DNA of 64,000 nt from Vicinamibacterales bacterium (GCA_041659285.1 JBAZYO010000002.1:124001-188000), one strand, 5' to 3'; positions 49,864 to 59,299 are shown, numbered from the stretch's first letter. The notes: generated from the sequence alone by a model not told the origin. Numbers and translations: made by a program.

Positions 49864-51432
49864 TTACACGACGACTTCGAAGGTGGCCGTTCCCGCCTCT
49901 GGACGGGGCCGGCGCGGCGCCTGCCGCCGCGACTGTTCCTGGCGGGCCTGCTCTTCGCGACCCCGCTCTCGACGATCTTGCGGGGCCGACTCCGGCTGAG
50001 GCGCCTCGTCGAGAATCGTCAGCTTGTCGAGATGCAGACCGTGTTCGGCGAGCCCCTGGCGCAACGATGCCTCGTTCGCCTCGATCCACTGGCGAACCGC
50101 CGGCGTCTCGGCGTGCAACGTCGCGGTTACCGCCCCGCGCTCCACCTTGACCGCGACCGTCAACTCGCCGAGGTACTCGGGCCGCAGGCGGACGTGGGCC
50201 TCCCCACCGCCAGCCATCGCCTGCAGCCGGATCGAGTGCACGATCTGCCGGGGCAGTTCGGTTTCCGCAACCGGATCCGCGACGGCCGATGTCGCGGCCG
50301 TCGGCGGCACGGCCGGCATCGACAACCGGCTCTCCGTGGTGACGGACAGCACCGTCGGGGCGCTCGCGTGCTCCCGTGCCGGCGTCCCTGACGGCCACCG
50401 CTGCGGCGACTCGCCGCTCCCCGGGTCTTGTTTCGACGCAGGCATCACGGGACCCACGCGGTCGGCGTTGATCCCCGGACGGCCATCCGCAGGAAGACGC
50501 CGCTCGTCCTCGGAACGGTTCTCGGCTTGCGCCGGCTGGCTGGCTCGGTTGCCAGACTTGGTGCGACCGAGAACCAGTGTCTCTCCGGTGGGCACCGCGG
50601 CCAGGACGTCCGCGCCCCGTGCCGGAGCCGCGGCCGGGTCCGGCTCAATCAGGCCAGACGCCACGCTGCCCGCCATCGTGTGCTCGGGAGACATGGCCGG
50701 TGTCACCTGCGCTGCATCCACAAATGCCGCGGTCGGAACTCCCGACGGCACCGGGGTCGGCACCGCTGTCGACACTCTGGCCGCCTGATCCTGGATCGCG
50801 CGACCGCTGGCCTGCGGTGGAATACCGGCCTGCGCCTCGTCGAGGACAGCCGCCTCCCATTCGCTGGCCGTCGAGACAACGCTCGACCCGCGACGCAGGC
50901 TAATGGGGAAGGCCTCAGGAGCGCCCGCCGGGCCGTCCACCGGACGACGTTCGGAAAAGGGCGCTCCCGGGCCCGGGACGATCGGTATGGCAACGCCTGC
51001 TATTTGTTGAAGCATCCCAACCGGGAACACGCTGGTGGCATTCCCGGGATCGGCATCGTCGCCGTTGTCGCGCGGGGCGGATTCCGAAGAGATGGGGACG
51101 TCGGTGTCCCGGTGCGGAGAACCGGCCACCGCCGCCGGGTTCGAAAGAACCAGATCGGGAGGTCGCACCCAGTCGGCCACGATGGTGATCGCACCGGGGT
51201 TGACGTCGGCAGCCTCGCCGGACTCATCCGAGAGGTTGAACGACGCCGCGGTTGCGCCGGCGCCAACCGCGGCCGTCGCGGCGCCTTCCGGGGCGAGGTG
51301 CGCCGTCAGTTGCTGCAGCATGCCGACAAACGCGGCCGCGTCGGTGAAGAGCTCTGGGTCGTCGGCGGGAGCCGCGGCGGCGGGAAACGCCGCCGCCACG
51401 GCCGCCGGGAACTGTACGCCTAACGCAATCAC
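49864..51432 (-). CDS. fliK: FliK hook-length control protein
   Basis: 522 residues, Ala/Pro-rich and mostly disordered, with the C-terminal Flg_hook domain (~395-480: H-V-R-L-R-P-E-Y-L-G-E-L-T-V-A-V). An Arg/Gln-rich tail follows. It measures hook length and switches FlhB. The start is GTG at 51432 (AGGTGA seven bases upstream), after the flgE stop; the open frame extending further into flgE is not used. Confidence 0.85.
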   Translation of the reverse strand: MIALGVQFPAAVAAAFPAAAAPADDPELFTDAAAFVGMLQQLTAHLAPEGAATAAVGAGATAASFNLSDESGEAADVNPGAITIVADWVRPPDLVLSNPAAVAGSPHRDTDVPISSESAPRDNGDDADPGNATSVFPVGMLQQIAGVAIPIVPGPGAPFSERRPVDGPAGAPEAFPISLRRGSSVVSTASEWEAAVLDEAQAGIPPQASGRAIQDQAARVSTAVPTPVPSGVPTAAFVDAAQVTPAMSPEHTMAGSVASGLIEPDPAAAPARGADVLAAVPTGETLVLGRTKSGNRASQPAQAENRSEDERRLPADGRPGINADRVGPVMPASKQDPGSGESPQRWPSGTPAREHASAPTVLSVTTESRLSMPAVPPTAATSAVADPVAETELPRQIVHSIRLQAMAGGGEAHVRLRPEYLGELTVAVKVERGAVTATLHAETPAVRQWIEANEASLRQGLAEHGLHLDKLTILDEAPQPESAPQDRRERGREEQARQEQSRRQAPRRPRPEAGTATFEVVV

Positions 51433-51443
51433 GATGACGTCAC

Positions 51444-52700
51444 CTAGCGCTTGAGGTTCAGCGTCTCGAGCAGCAGCTCGTCGGCCACGGTGATGCTCTT
51501 GGAGTTGGCCTGGTAGCCGCGCTGCGCGAGGATCATCTGCGTGAACTCCTGCGCGATGTCGACGTTCGACTGCTCCAGCGAACTGCCGATCAGCGTGCCT
51601 CGGCCGCCCTCGCCGGCCACGCCGATGTTGGCGATGCCGGCCGACGCGCTTTCGCCGTAGCGGTTCGATCCGAGCTTCACGAGCCCCTGTGGGTTGTTGA
51701 AGTTGGCGAGCGCCATCTGACCGATGGCCACGTTCCCGCCGGACCCGAAGGTCGCCAGGATCTGCCCCTCTGAATCGATGCTGATGCTGTTGACGGTGCC
51801 GGCCGCCGCGCCGTTCTGCGTCTTCGACGAGGTGGCCGACGGGTTGGCAAATCCGGTGAGGGAGCCCACGCCGTTCGCATCCACCAAGTCCCAAGAGATG
51901 GCCGTGGCCGTGGCGCCGTTCTTCCAGACGGGTCCGGGGATGTTCACATCCGCCGCGGCCGCGCCATTGACCAGGTTCAACTTGCCGGCGGCGGTGAAGG
52001 TGAGCGTGCCGGCGGCAATCTGAAAGGGCGTGCCCGGGACGCCTGGGGTCACGTCCTCACCAGGCACCGTCATCGCATAACTCCAGGCACCGGCGGCGGT
52101 GTTGGTATAGGTGATCGTGGCCACGTGGGGTGCACCGAGCGCGTCGTAGATCTCGACCGACGCGGAGAAGGTCGATGCCACGGCAGCGGCCGAATCGAGG
52201 TTGCTGATCGTGCCGAACTTGGTGGTCGCCGTGGGCGCGCGCAACACACCCGGCGGCACGACGATGCTGCTCGGCTGGCCCGTGGTGATCACGTCCCCGG
52301 TGACCGGATTGATCGCGGTATACCCCTGGACAGGCAGCCCATCGGGCGTCACCAGCATGCCGTCGGCGTCGAACGAGAAATCCCCCGCCCGTGTGTACGA
52401 CCGGTTGTTGGCGTCGCCGACGACGAAGAAGCCGTTGCCTTGAATGGCGACGTTGGTGGGCACCCCGGTGTTCTCAATGCCCCCCTGCTTGAAGCTCGGG
52501 GAGATCGAGCCGGTCATCACGCCCAGGCCGACCTGCATGGGATTGGCGCTCGATCCGCCCACCGACTGGCTCACCAGATCCATGAACTGGACCGTGCTGG
52601 CCTTGAAGCCAATCGTGTTGATGTTGGCCAGGTTGTTGCCGATCACATTCAGCTTCTGCTGGTTGACGTTGAGCCCGGACAGACTCGAGGAGAAACCCAT
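51444..52700 (-). CDS. flgE: FlgE hook protein
   Basis: 418 residues. N-terminal S-S-L-S-G-L-N-V-N-Q-Q-K-L-N-V-I-G-N-N-L, then N-V-A-I-Q-G-N-G-F-F-V-V and a C-terminal L-A-Q-R-G-Y-Q-A-N-S-K. A long central Thr/Ala/Gly-rich domain forms the hook surface. ATG at 52700 is adjacent to the flgD stop. Followed by fliK. Confidence 0.96.
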   Translation of the reverse strand: MGFSSSLSGLNVNQQKLNVIGNNLANINTIGFKASTVQFMDLVSQSVGGSSANPMQVGLGVMTGSISPSFKQGGIENTGVPTNVAIQGNGFFVVGDANNRSYTRAGDFSFDADGMLVTPDGLPVQGYTAINPVTGDVITTGQPSSIVVPPGVLRAPTATTKFGTISNLDSAAAVASTFSASVEIYDALGAPHVATITYTNTAAGAWSYAMTVPGEDVTPGVPGTPFQIAAGTLTFTAAGKLNLVNGAAAADVNIPGPVWKNGATATAISWDLVDANGVGSLTGFANPSATSSKTQNGAAAGTVNSISIDSEGQILATFGSGGNVAIGQMALANFNNPQGLVKLGSNRYGESASAGIANIGVAGEGGRGTLIGSSLEQSNVDIAQEFTQMILAQRGYQANSKSITVADELLLETLNLKR

Positions 52701-52988
52701 TTACTTGGCCTCCGGCGACGGGGTGGCGTCGGTGACCGACCCCACCTGGTTGAAGAACTTCGACATCGATTCGAGCTTCGTGTTTACCTGCTGCAATTGT
52801 TCGAGCGCGGAGAACTGCGCCAACTGCGCAAGGAATTCACCGTCGGCCTGCGGCTGGGTCGGGTCCTGATGCTGGAGCTGCGTCAGCAGCAGCCGCATGA
52901 ACGCGTCGCGGCCGAGCGCATCCTGCATCGTCGTACCGGGGGAAGACGCGCCGGCTTGGCTGGTGTTCGTCGTGGAATCAATCGTCAT
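52701..52988 (-). CDS. flgD: FlgD hook cap protein, minimal form
   Basis: 95 residues. The conserved N-terminal FlgD core is present: F-M-R-L-L-L-T-Q-L-Q-H-Q-D-P-T-Q-P and F-L-A-Q-L-A-Q-F-S-A-L-E-Q-L. The usual C-terminal Tudor/FnIII-like domains (another ~120 residues) are missing. ATG at 52988 overlaps the fliJ 3' end by 11 bases. It caps the growing hook; how a minimal FlgD functions here is not evident. Confidence 0.88.
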   Translation of the reverse strand: MTIDSTTNTSQAGASSPGTTMQDALGRDAFMRLLLTQLQHQDPTQPQADGEFLAQLAQFSALEQLQQVNTKLESMSKFFNQVGSVTDATPSPEAK

Positions 52989-53451
52989 CGTTCGTAGCCT
53001 CTCCGCCGGCGGCATGCGTGAGATACCGCAGGTTCGCCGCCGTGTTCATCTCCCGGCTTTCGTGCCGGACCGTCTCGAGTTGATGCCGGTGCCAGGCCCG
53101 GTCGCGCAGCCGTTCGAGCACGCGACGCCGCTGGTGAGCGACACCGACCGAGGCGGTCGCGCGGTCGACGGTCGCGGCCGATGCCGCCGTGACCGTGCGG
53201 CACGCGTCCACCTCAAGTCGCTGTCTCCTTATCCAACTTTGGTGCCATCCGAGCCGCCAACCCTCGGCGCCCGCGTTTTGCGCGGCGGCCGAGGCGCCGG
53301 CGGCGTCGGCGGCGGCCTGCCGCGCCGTCCGCGCCCGCGCCTCGGCCTGATCCAGCGCGTTTTGCGCCTGAACCAGGCGCTGGCGCGCGGCGTCTTCTTC
53401 TTTCCGGCGAAGGTCGAGCACGACGGACGCGCGGAACCGGAAGGGGCGCAT
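52978..53451 (-). CDS. fliJ: FliJ export chaperone
   Basis: 157 residues, charged helical coiled-coil protein (R-K-E-E-D-A-A-R-Q-R-L-V-Q-A-Q-N near residue 16). FliJ activates the FliI ATPase and FlhA. The call rests on position after fliI and coiled-coil composition. Overlaps flgD by 11 bases; five bases after fliI. Confidence 0.82.
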   Translation of the reverse strand: MRPFRFRASVVLDLRRKEEDAARQRLVQAQNALDQAEARARTARQAAADAAGASAAAQNAGAEGWRLGWHQSWIRRQRLEVDACRTVTAASAATVDRATASVGVAHQRRRVLERLRDRAWHRHQLETVRHESREMNTAANLRYLTHAAGGEATNDDD

Positions 53452-53456
53452 CGCCG

Positions 53457-54776
53457 TCAGAGCGACCGCAGGGCGCCGATGGCGTCGGGCAGCGTGTCGC
53501 TGGTGTCAGCGGGCTGACACAGGAAGGCCGAGACGGCCTCGCGTCGATCGAGCGCGGTATCGATGCGCGCATTGCTGCCGCGCACGTAGGCGCCGACACT
53601 GACCAGGTCGTCGCTATCGCGGAGCGTCGCCAGCCACTCGCGCACCTGGCCCGCCTTGCCGCGGTGTTCGGCGTCGGCCACCTGGGGCATGGTCCGGCTG
53701 ATGCTCGCCAGGATGTCGATGGCGGGATAGTGGTTGCGCGCGGCCAGATCGCGCGAGAGCACGATGTGACCGTCGAGGATGCCACGGACCGCATCGGCGA
53801 TCGGCTCGTTGGTGTCATCGCCTTCGACGAGCACGGAGTAGATGGCGGTGATGCTGCCGCTGCCGCGGACGTTGCCGGCGCGTTCGAGCAGGCCCGGCAG
53901 CAACGCGAAGACCGACGGCGGGTAGCCCTTGGCGGTCGGCGGTTCGCCGGCGGCGAGACCCACTTCGCGCTGCGCCATGGCGAACCGCGTGACCGAGTCC
54001 ATCATCAGGAGGACGTTCTTCCCCTGATCGCGAAAATGTTCGGCGATGGCGGTCGCGCCATAGGCGGCGCGGAGGCGCACCAGTGGCGGGCTGTCCGAGG
54101 TGGACACGACGACGACCGCGCGCGACAGCCCGCTCGGCCCCAGGTCGTGCTCGAGAAAACTGCGCACCTCGCGTCCGCGCTCGCCGACCAGCGCCAGAAC
54201 GACGACATCGGCTTGCGTGCCACGGGCCATCATGCCAAGCAGGGTGCTCTTGCCGACACCGCTGCCGCCGAACAGGCCGACGCGCTGGCCGCGGCCACAG
54301 GTCAGCAACCCGTCGATGGCGCGTACGCCGGTGCCGATCGGCGACGAAATCGGATCGCGCGCCAGGGGATTCATCGCGGCCGGCTTCAGCGGCATCCGGG
54401 CCTGCGCGCGGAGCGGCCCCTTGCCGTCGATCGGCTGGCCGAGACCATCGATCACGCGCCCGAGCAACGCCTCGCCCGCCGGCATTGAGAGCACGCCGCC
54501 GCGAGCGACAATGCGGTCGCCGGGACAGATGCCGGCGGTGTCGCCCAGCGGCACCGAGAGCAGGCGACCCTCGCGAAACCCGACAATTTCCATCGGCACG
54601 ACGGCGCCGCCCCTGCGGCGCAACTCGCACACTTCGCCGATGCGGGCCTGCGGACCGATCGACTCCACCAGTAGTCCGACCACGCGCGATACCCGACCCA
54701 TCATGGGCGCGGGCTCGGTGTCCCGAACCAGGTCGAAGTAAGCGTCGAGACTGATGGCGGCTGGATCAGCCGGCAA
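53457..54776 (-). CDS. fliI: FliI flagellar export ATPase
   Basis: 439 residues, F1-beta-like. P-loop G-G-S-G-V-G-K-S (170-177), Walker B region L-L-M-M-D-S-V-T-R, and the arginine-containing E-x-A-G-N-V-R-G-S-G-S. Start: TTG at 54776 is the only reasonable codon (AGGTG five bases upstream), just inside the fliH 3' end, so overlap is 11 bases; upstream in-frame sequence is Arg-rich. Confidence 0.93.
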   Translation of the reverse strand: MPADPAAISLDAYFDLVRDTEPAPMMGRVSRVVGLLVESIGPQARIGEVCELRRRGGAVVPMEIVGFREGRLLSVPLGDTAGICPGDRIVARGGVLSMPAGEALLGRVIDGLGQPIDGKGPLRAQARMPLKPAAMNPLARDPISSPIGTGVRAIDGLLTCGRGQRVGLFGGSGVGKSTLLGMMARGTQADVVVLALVGERGREVRSFLEHDLGPSGLSRAVVVVSTSDSPPLVRLRAAYGATAIAEHFRDQGKNVLLMMDSVTRFAMAQREVGLAAGEPPTAKGYPPSVFALLPGLLERAGNVRGSGSITAIYSVLVEGDDTNEPIADAVRGILDGHIVLSRDLAARNHYPAIDILASISRTMPQVADAEHRGKAGQVREWLATLRDSDDLVSVGAYVRGSNARIDTALDRREAVSAFLCQPADTSDTLPDAIGALRSL

Positions 54777-55443
54777 GTGACACCTGCGGCTGCAACGCCG
54801 TCGCCTCCGGGTGCGCACCGAGGAGCGCCGTCGCGAGCTCGGCAATCTGAGCGTCCGCGCTGACATCGATCAGGCCAAAGTCCGAGCGCACCAGACACCC
54901 ACCCCGGCGCACGGCGGGATCGGCCACCACCTGCACCGCGCCGGTGGCGGCATGGCCGCTCGCACCGGCCGTCGCCGCGTAGTCAGCGGGATGCAGACGG
55001 ATCGTGGCGTTGGCGACTTCACCCATGCGCTCCAGCGCCACCCGCGCCATGGCCGCAACCAGGTCGGTATCGAGGCTGATCTCGCGATGGACGATGCGCC
55101 TGGCCATGGCCACCGCCAGCTGAACGACCTGGCGTTCTGTCTTCTGCAGAATCTCGACGCGAAGAACGGTCAGTTCCTCGATCGTCTGCCCGAGCCGGCG
55201 CAGCACCTGATCGGTGCGCGCGGCCGCGGCTTCCACGCCGGCCCGTTCCCCCTGGGCAAACCCCTGCGCAAAGGCTTCGCGTTCGACCAGGGCCAGGTCG
55301 ATCCCGGATGTCGGCGGAGTGATGGCCGCAGTCGTCAGGACATGCGGCGCGCTCAGGGTCGACAGCCCGCCCGCCCGCCCGTCGGACCAGTCAAACGGCT
55401 GCGTCTCGACCCCAAGGGCCATCCGTCGCGCCTTAGACGACAT
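54766..55443 (-). CDS. fliH: FliH export ATPase regulator
   Basis: 225 residues. An acidic/helical middle (A-Q-G-F-A-Q-G-E-R-A-G-V-E-A-A) with the E-A-F-A-Q-G-type repeat region, then the C-terminal V-type-E-subunit-like domain. It controls FliI. ATG at 55443 overlaps fliG by 11 bases; a second ATG at 55422 is possible. Confidence 0.88.
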   Translation of the reverse strand: MSSKARRMALGVETQPFDWSDGRAGGLSTLSAPHVLTTAAITPPTSGIDLALVEREAFAQGFAQGERAGVEAAAARTDQVLRRLGQTIEELTVLRVEILQKTERQVVQLAVAMARRIVHREISLDTDLVAAMARVALERMGEVANATIRLHPADYAATAGASGHAATGAVQVVADPAVRRGGCLVRSDFGLIDVSADAQIAELATALLGAHPEATALQPQVSLAG

Positions 55444-56449
55444 AGGGCTCGCCCGCTCCCGCGCCGGTCGTAATCACGCCTTCCTCCTCGAGCTTGCGCG
55501 CGATGGCCACAATGTCCTGCTGTGCTTTCTCCACGTCCCTCAGCCGAACCGCGCCCAGGATTTCCATCTCCTCCTTCAGGAGATCGGCAGACCGCTTCGA
55601 CATGTTGCCGAAGAATCGCTGCCGAATGTCCTCACTGGCGCCTTTCAAGGCCACCGTCAGGCTCTTCTTGTCGGCCCGATTGACGATTTCACGAATCCCC
55701 ACGTCCTCGATGGCCAGGAGGTCTTCGAAGACGAACATGAGGTTCCGAATCTGGACCGCCAGATCCTGTGAATGCGCCTCGATTCGCTCGAGGGCGGGCT
55801 GGCTGACGCCCCGCTCCAGCCGGTTGAACAACTCGGCGACGGCGCGCACCCCGCCGTGCTGCTCACGTGACGGGCCGCCCAGCGACTTGAGCCGTTGATC
55901 GATCACGCCGGAAATCCGGCTGATCACCTCAGGCGGGATATCCTCGATCTTGGCCATTCGCATCAGCACGTCCGCCTGCATTTCCTCGGGGAGCTGCGTC
56001 ACCAGTTGGGCCGCGGACGTGGCGTTGAGGTGGGCCAGGATGAGCGCGATGGTCTGCGGATGCTCGCCCAGAATGAATTTGGACAGCTGCAGCGGATTGG
56101 CCTTCTCGAGCGTCTGAAACCCCGCCGACACGTTCACCGAGCGGATGACGCGATCGAGAATGCGGCGCGACATGTCCGGCCCCATGGCCTTCGACAACAG
56201 ACGCCGGGCATGCTCCACGCCGCCGCTCGAGATGTAGTCGGACGCCGCGGTCATCTGGTGGAACTCGCCGAGCACCTGCTCCCCCAACTCCGGCCCCACC
56301 TTGCCGAGCGACGCGACTTCCTTGGCGATGCGTTCGATTTCGTCTTCCTGCAGGTGCTTGAACAGCTTCGATGACGTCTCCTCGCCCAGCGCCATCATTA
56401 CGATGGCGGCTTTGCGGGCGCCGCTGATCGGCTTGGCTGCGGCGGTCAC
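55433..56449 (-). CDS. fliG: FliG flagellar motor switch protein
   Basis: 338 residues. Three helical domains; A-A-I-V-M-M-A-L-G-E-E near the N-terminus, H-P-Q-T-I-A-L-I-L-A-H-L and the C-terminal torque domain with F-E-D-L-L, R-F-F-G-N-M-S-K-R. It binds FliF and interacts with MotA. Six bases after fliF. Confidence 0.96.
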   Translation of the reverse strand: MTAAAKPISGARKAAIVMMALGEETSSKLFKHLQEDEIERIAKEVASLGKVGPELGEQVLGEFHQMTAASDYISSGGVEHARRLLSKAMGPDMSRRILDRVIRSVNVSAGFQTLEKANPLQLSKFILGEHPQTIALILAHLNATSAAQLVTQLPEEMQADVLMRMAKIEDIPPEVISRISGVIDQRLKSLGGPSREQHGGVRAVAELFNRLERGVSQPALERIEAHSQDLAVQIRNLMFVFEDLLAIEDVGIREIVNRADKKSLTVALKGASEDIRQRFFGNMSKRSADLLKEEMEILGAVRLRDVEKAQQDIVAIARKLEEEGVITTGAGAGEPYVV

Positions 56450-56455
56450 GAGAGG

Positions 56456-58105
56456 CTACCGCTCCTCATCCACGAGCAGGGACCGCACCAGGCGGGCCAT
56501 GAGTTCGGGTTCTTCGTCGGCCTTCTTGGCAATGCGTCTGGTCAGCGCCGGCAGGCGCTGGGTTTCGGCGCGTGCGGGAGCGAGGTCGGCGTCGAGTTGC
56601 GCTTCGATGTCACCTTCGAGGTCTGCCACGGTGCGGCTCCCCTGCAGGGCCGCGGGAGCCAGCTCGAAGCTGGCGTGGGCACGGCCGGCCGGGAATGCCG
56701 CGCGCACCATCGGCCGCAGCACCATCGTAAAGGCCAGGATCACCAGCATCAGCACGCCCACCAGGCGCAGAATCTGCGGCCCGCTGTCCAGGACCGCCGG
56801 GGGAATCACCTTCCACCACGCCCCGGCGTCGGGAGCGAGCTCGAGCGGCGCTTCATCAAACGCGATGTTCTCCACCGTGACCTGGTCCCCGCGCTCCGTG
56901 TCCAGACCGATGGCCGCGGCCACCAGGCGCTGGATGCGTTCGATGTCCTGGGGGCTGCGCGGTTTGCTGGTCGCCGGCGTCTGCCCGTCGCCGGGCAGGC
57001 GCACGTCGTCGACGATGACCGCCACCGACAGCCGCGCCACCTGTCCGCGGGGGGCGATGGTGTGCCGTGTCAGTTTGTTGACTTCGTAATTGACCGTTTC
57101 CGTGGACCGGCCGGCCAGTACCGGAACCGGCGACGCCGCCACGCCGCGCGGCGTCTGGTTCAGCGCCGGCACGGCATTGGCGCGGGCACCCGAGACGCCC
57201 AGCGCGCCAGGCGTGCTTCCGGTATCGGAACTCGACTGGCGGCTGCGGACGACCGTGGTTGGATCCCACCGCTCTTCGGTCTGCTCTTCGCTGTTACCGT
57301 TCAAACGCGCCGACACATTCGCCCGCACGTGTCCGACGCCAACGACCGGCTCGATCAGGGCGACGACCTTGGCCGACAGGTCGCGCTCCAATTGCTGCTG
57401 GCGCTCGAGCGGCAGGCCCGCGGCCGCCTCCTCGTCGCGCTCGGCGGTGTGCGACAACGGCCGGCCAAACGTATCGATGATGACCACCGACTCGGGCCGC
57501 AACGACTCGACGCTGCTGGCCACCAAGCCCGCGATGCCGGCGACGGTGGACGGCGCCAGCGGTCGCTTGCTGCGGAGCTTGAGCACCACCGACGCCTTGG
57601 CCTGCTGGACCGACTCGGTGAACAGGGAATCTTTGGCGGGGGCGATGTGGACGCGCGCGCTCGCCACCTCGGCGATCGTGGAAATCGTCCGGGCGAGCTC
57701 ACCCTCCAGCCCCCGGCGGAAATTCACCTGTTCGAGGAATTCCGTGGTGCCAAACGCGGTGCGATCGAAGACCTCGAACCCGATGCGACCCGTCGTCGGG
57801 AGTCCCTGCGACGCCATGTCGAGCCGCAGTTCATCGGCTCGCTCGGCCGGCACGCGGACCGCCGTGCCGCCGGCATCAAGCAGGTACGGCACCTTGGCGT
57901 CCTTCAGACGGGTGGTGACCGCGGCGGCTGATTCGGCATCGAGACCCGAATAGAGCAGGGTGTAGGTCGGCACGTTGAGCCAGTACGCCGAGCCGGCCAC
58001 CAACGCGACCACGGCGACGAAGACCACCGCCAGGGTGGTCACCTGGCGGGTGGTCAGCGTGCCGGACAGGCGCTTGAGGTGCGCGAGTATCTGGTCGGGA
58101 TTCAC
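56456..58105 (-). CDS. fliF: FliF MS-ring protein
   Basis: 549 residues. Transmembrane helices near ~22-42 and ~440-460; large periplasmic ring domains between (Y-T-L-L-Y-S-G-L, F-E-V-F-D-R-T-A-F-G-T-T-E-F). The C-terminal cytosolic tail binds FliG. The basal body assembles around it. Preceded by fliE. Confidence 0.96.
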   Translation of the reverse strand: MNPDQILAHLKRLSGTLTTRQVTTLAVVFVAVVALVAGSAYWLNVPTYTLLYSGLDAESAAAVTTRLKDAKVPYLLDAGGTAVRVPAERADELRLDMASQGLPTTGRIGFEVFDRTAFGTTEFLEQVNFRRGLEGELARTISTIAEVASARVHIAPAKDSLFTESVQQAKASVVLKLRSKRPLAPSTVAGIAGLVASSVESLRPESVVIIDTFGRPLSHTAERDEEAAAGLPLERQQQLERDLSAKVVALIEPVVGVGHVRANVSARLNGNSEEQTEERWDPTTVVRSRQSSSDTGSTPGALGVSGARANAVPALNQTPRGVAASPVPVLAGRSTETVNYEVNKLTRHTIAPRGQVARLSVAVIVDDVRLPGDGQTPATSKPRSPQDIERIQRLVAAAIGLDTERGDQVTVENIAFDEAPLELAPDAGAWWKVIPPAVLDSGPQILRLVGVLMLVILAFTMVLRPMVRAAFPAGRAHASFELAPAALQGSRTVADLEGDIEAQLDADLAPARAETQRLPALTRRIAKKADEEPELMARLVRSLLVDEER

Positions 58106-58117
58106 GGTGGTGGCGCG

Positions 58118-58441
58118 CTAGATGGGCATCCGCATGACGTCTTGATACGCCTGCACCAGCTTGTTGCGAATCTGAACGGTGAGCTGGAGCGTCGTTTCCG
58201 CGCGCTGGAGGGAAAGCATCGCCTCGTAGGCGTCGCCCTTGCCCTGCACCATGTCGACGATGGCGGTATTGGCCGCCCCGGCCGATTCATCGACCGCGGC
58301 GAGCAGACCCGACAGCGAATCGGCAAACCCACCCGAAGGCGCCGGTCCGGTGGACGACCCGGGCGCCCCCGTCGCAGGAGTACCGGCGGGCGAGACACTC
58401 GACAGCGCGGCCGGGCGTGAGCCAATTGGGGTTATCGCCAT
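58118..58441 (-). CDS. fliE: FliE MS-ring-rod junction protein
   Basis: 107 residues. C-terminal half with A-M-L-S-L-Q-R-A-E-T-T-L-Q-L-T-V-Q-I-R-N-K-L-V-Q is the FliE signature; the N-terminal part is Pro/Gly/Ala-rich. It joins the MS ring to the rod. Located between flgC and fliF as usual. Confidence 0.95.
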   Translation of the reverse strand: MAITPIGSRPAALSSVSPAGTPATGAPGSSTGPAPSGGFADSLSGLLAAVDESAGAANTAIVDMVQGKGDAYEAMLSLQRAETTLQLTVQIRNKLVQAYQDVMRMPI

Positions 58442-58445
58442 GGCG

Positions 58446-58874
58446 TTATCGGCCGAGTTCCAGCGAGCGTTGAATGGTGTCGCGAATCACGTTGATCGCC
58501 ATCAGATTGGCCTGATAGGCGCGCGCGGCGCCGAGCATGTCAACCATTTCCTCGGCCACATCGACGTTCGGGACCGACACATACCCGTCCGGGCCCGCAT
58601 CCGGATGCGACGGCTCGTAGCGCACGCGAAAGGGTTCCTGGTCTTCGAGCACCTGGACCACCTCCACGCCCGCCGTCCCCGCCTCGCCGAGCGCGGCCTC
58701 GAACGCATTCACGGGTGCGGCCGCCAGGACGACTTCGCGGCGGCGGTAGGGTTGCCCGTCAGGTCCGCGGGTGGACTCGGCGTTGGCGAGGTTCGAGACC
58801 GCGACTTCTATACGAGCCCGCTGCGCGTTGAGCGCGGACGCACCGGCCGCGACGGCGTTGCCGAGGGTCGACAT
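58446..58874 (-). CDS. flgC: FlgC proximal rod protein
   Basis: 142 residues. Rod-protein N-terminus (A-L-N-A-Q-R-A-R-I-E-V-A-V-S-N-L-A-N-A-E) and C-terminus with A-E-E-M-V-D-M-L-G-A-A-R-A-Y-Q-A-N. Part of the proximal rod, next to flgB and fliE. Confidence 0.95.
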   Translation of the reverse strand: MSTLGNAVAAGASALNAQRARIEVAVSNLANAESTRGPDGQPYRRREVVLAAAPVNAFEAALGEAGTAGVEVVQVLEDQEPFRVRYEPSHPDAGPDGYVSVPNVDVAEEMVDMLGAARAYQANLMAINVIRDTIQRSLELGR

Positions 58875-58876
58875 GA

Positions 58877-59278
58877 TTACCGGCCCTCGTTGATGGCGTA
58901 GCGGACCAGTCGGAACTTCGCGGCCAGGGCCGTCTGGGCGGCACTGAAATCGCCGGACGCGCGGTTCAGGGCGATCAGTTCGCGATCCAACTGGACGTTG
59001 TTACCGTCGCGTCGAGACGCCAGGCCTTCCGTTTCCTGCAGCGTCGACTCGCGGCCGGCCTCAGTGCTGCCGCCCATGTGGCCGGCATGCGTTGTGGACA
59101 AGGAACCGATCTCGGCGTTCAAGGCTTCGGCGAACGACGCGTCGCGCGTTCGATAGCCAGGCGTCTCAAGATTCGCGAGGTTGCTCGCGGCGGCCGACTG
59201 CCGTTGAACGGCCGCGGACATTTGACGGCGAAGAGCCGTCAGGATGGCACCGTCAGTAATGTCGCTCACGATGGCCAT
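58877..59278 (-). CDS. flgB: FlgB proximal rod protein
   Basis: 133 residues. N-A-N-L-E-T-P-G-Y-R-type motif (S-N-L-A-N-L-E-T-P-G-Y, residues ~31-41) and the C-terminal Q-T-A-L-A-A-K-F-R region. First gene of the main basal-body operon. ATG at 59278; a GTG three codons downstream (59269) is possible and bears on the promoter at 59284-59299. Confidence 0.93.
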   Translation of the reverse strand: MAIVSDITDGAILTALRRQMSAAVQRQSAAASNLANLETPGYRTRDASFAEALNAEIGSLSTTHAGHMGGSTEAGRESTLQETEGLASRRDGNNVQLDRELIALNRASGDFSAAQTALAAKFRLVRYAINEGR

Positions 59279-59283
59279 CAGCT

Positions 59284-59299
59284 AGCAAGACTGATGCCT
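59284..59299 (-). promoter_or_regulatory. Possible sigma-54 element before flgB
   Basis: On the minus strand AGGCATCAGTCTTGCT keeps GGCA and TTGCT at sigma-54 spacing (one mismatch at -26 and two in the -21/-20 bases). The predicted start (~59273) is inside the ATG-GTG interval of flgB, so the transcript would be nearly leaderless unless GTG 59269 is used. Low-confidence candidate; something must drive this large operon. Confidence 0.28.
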
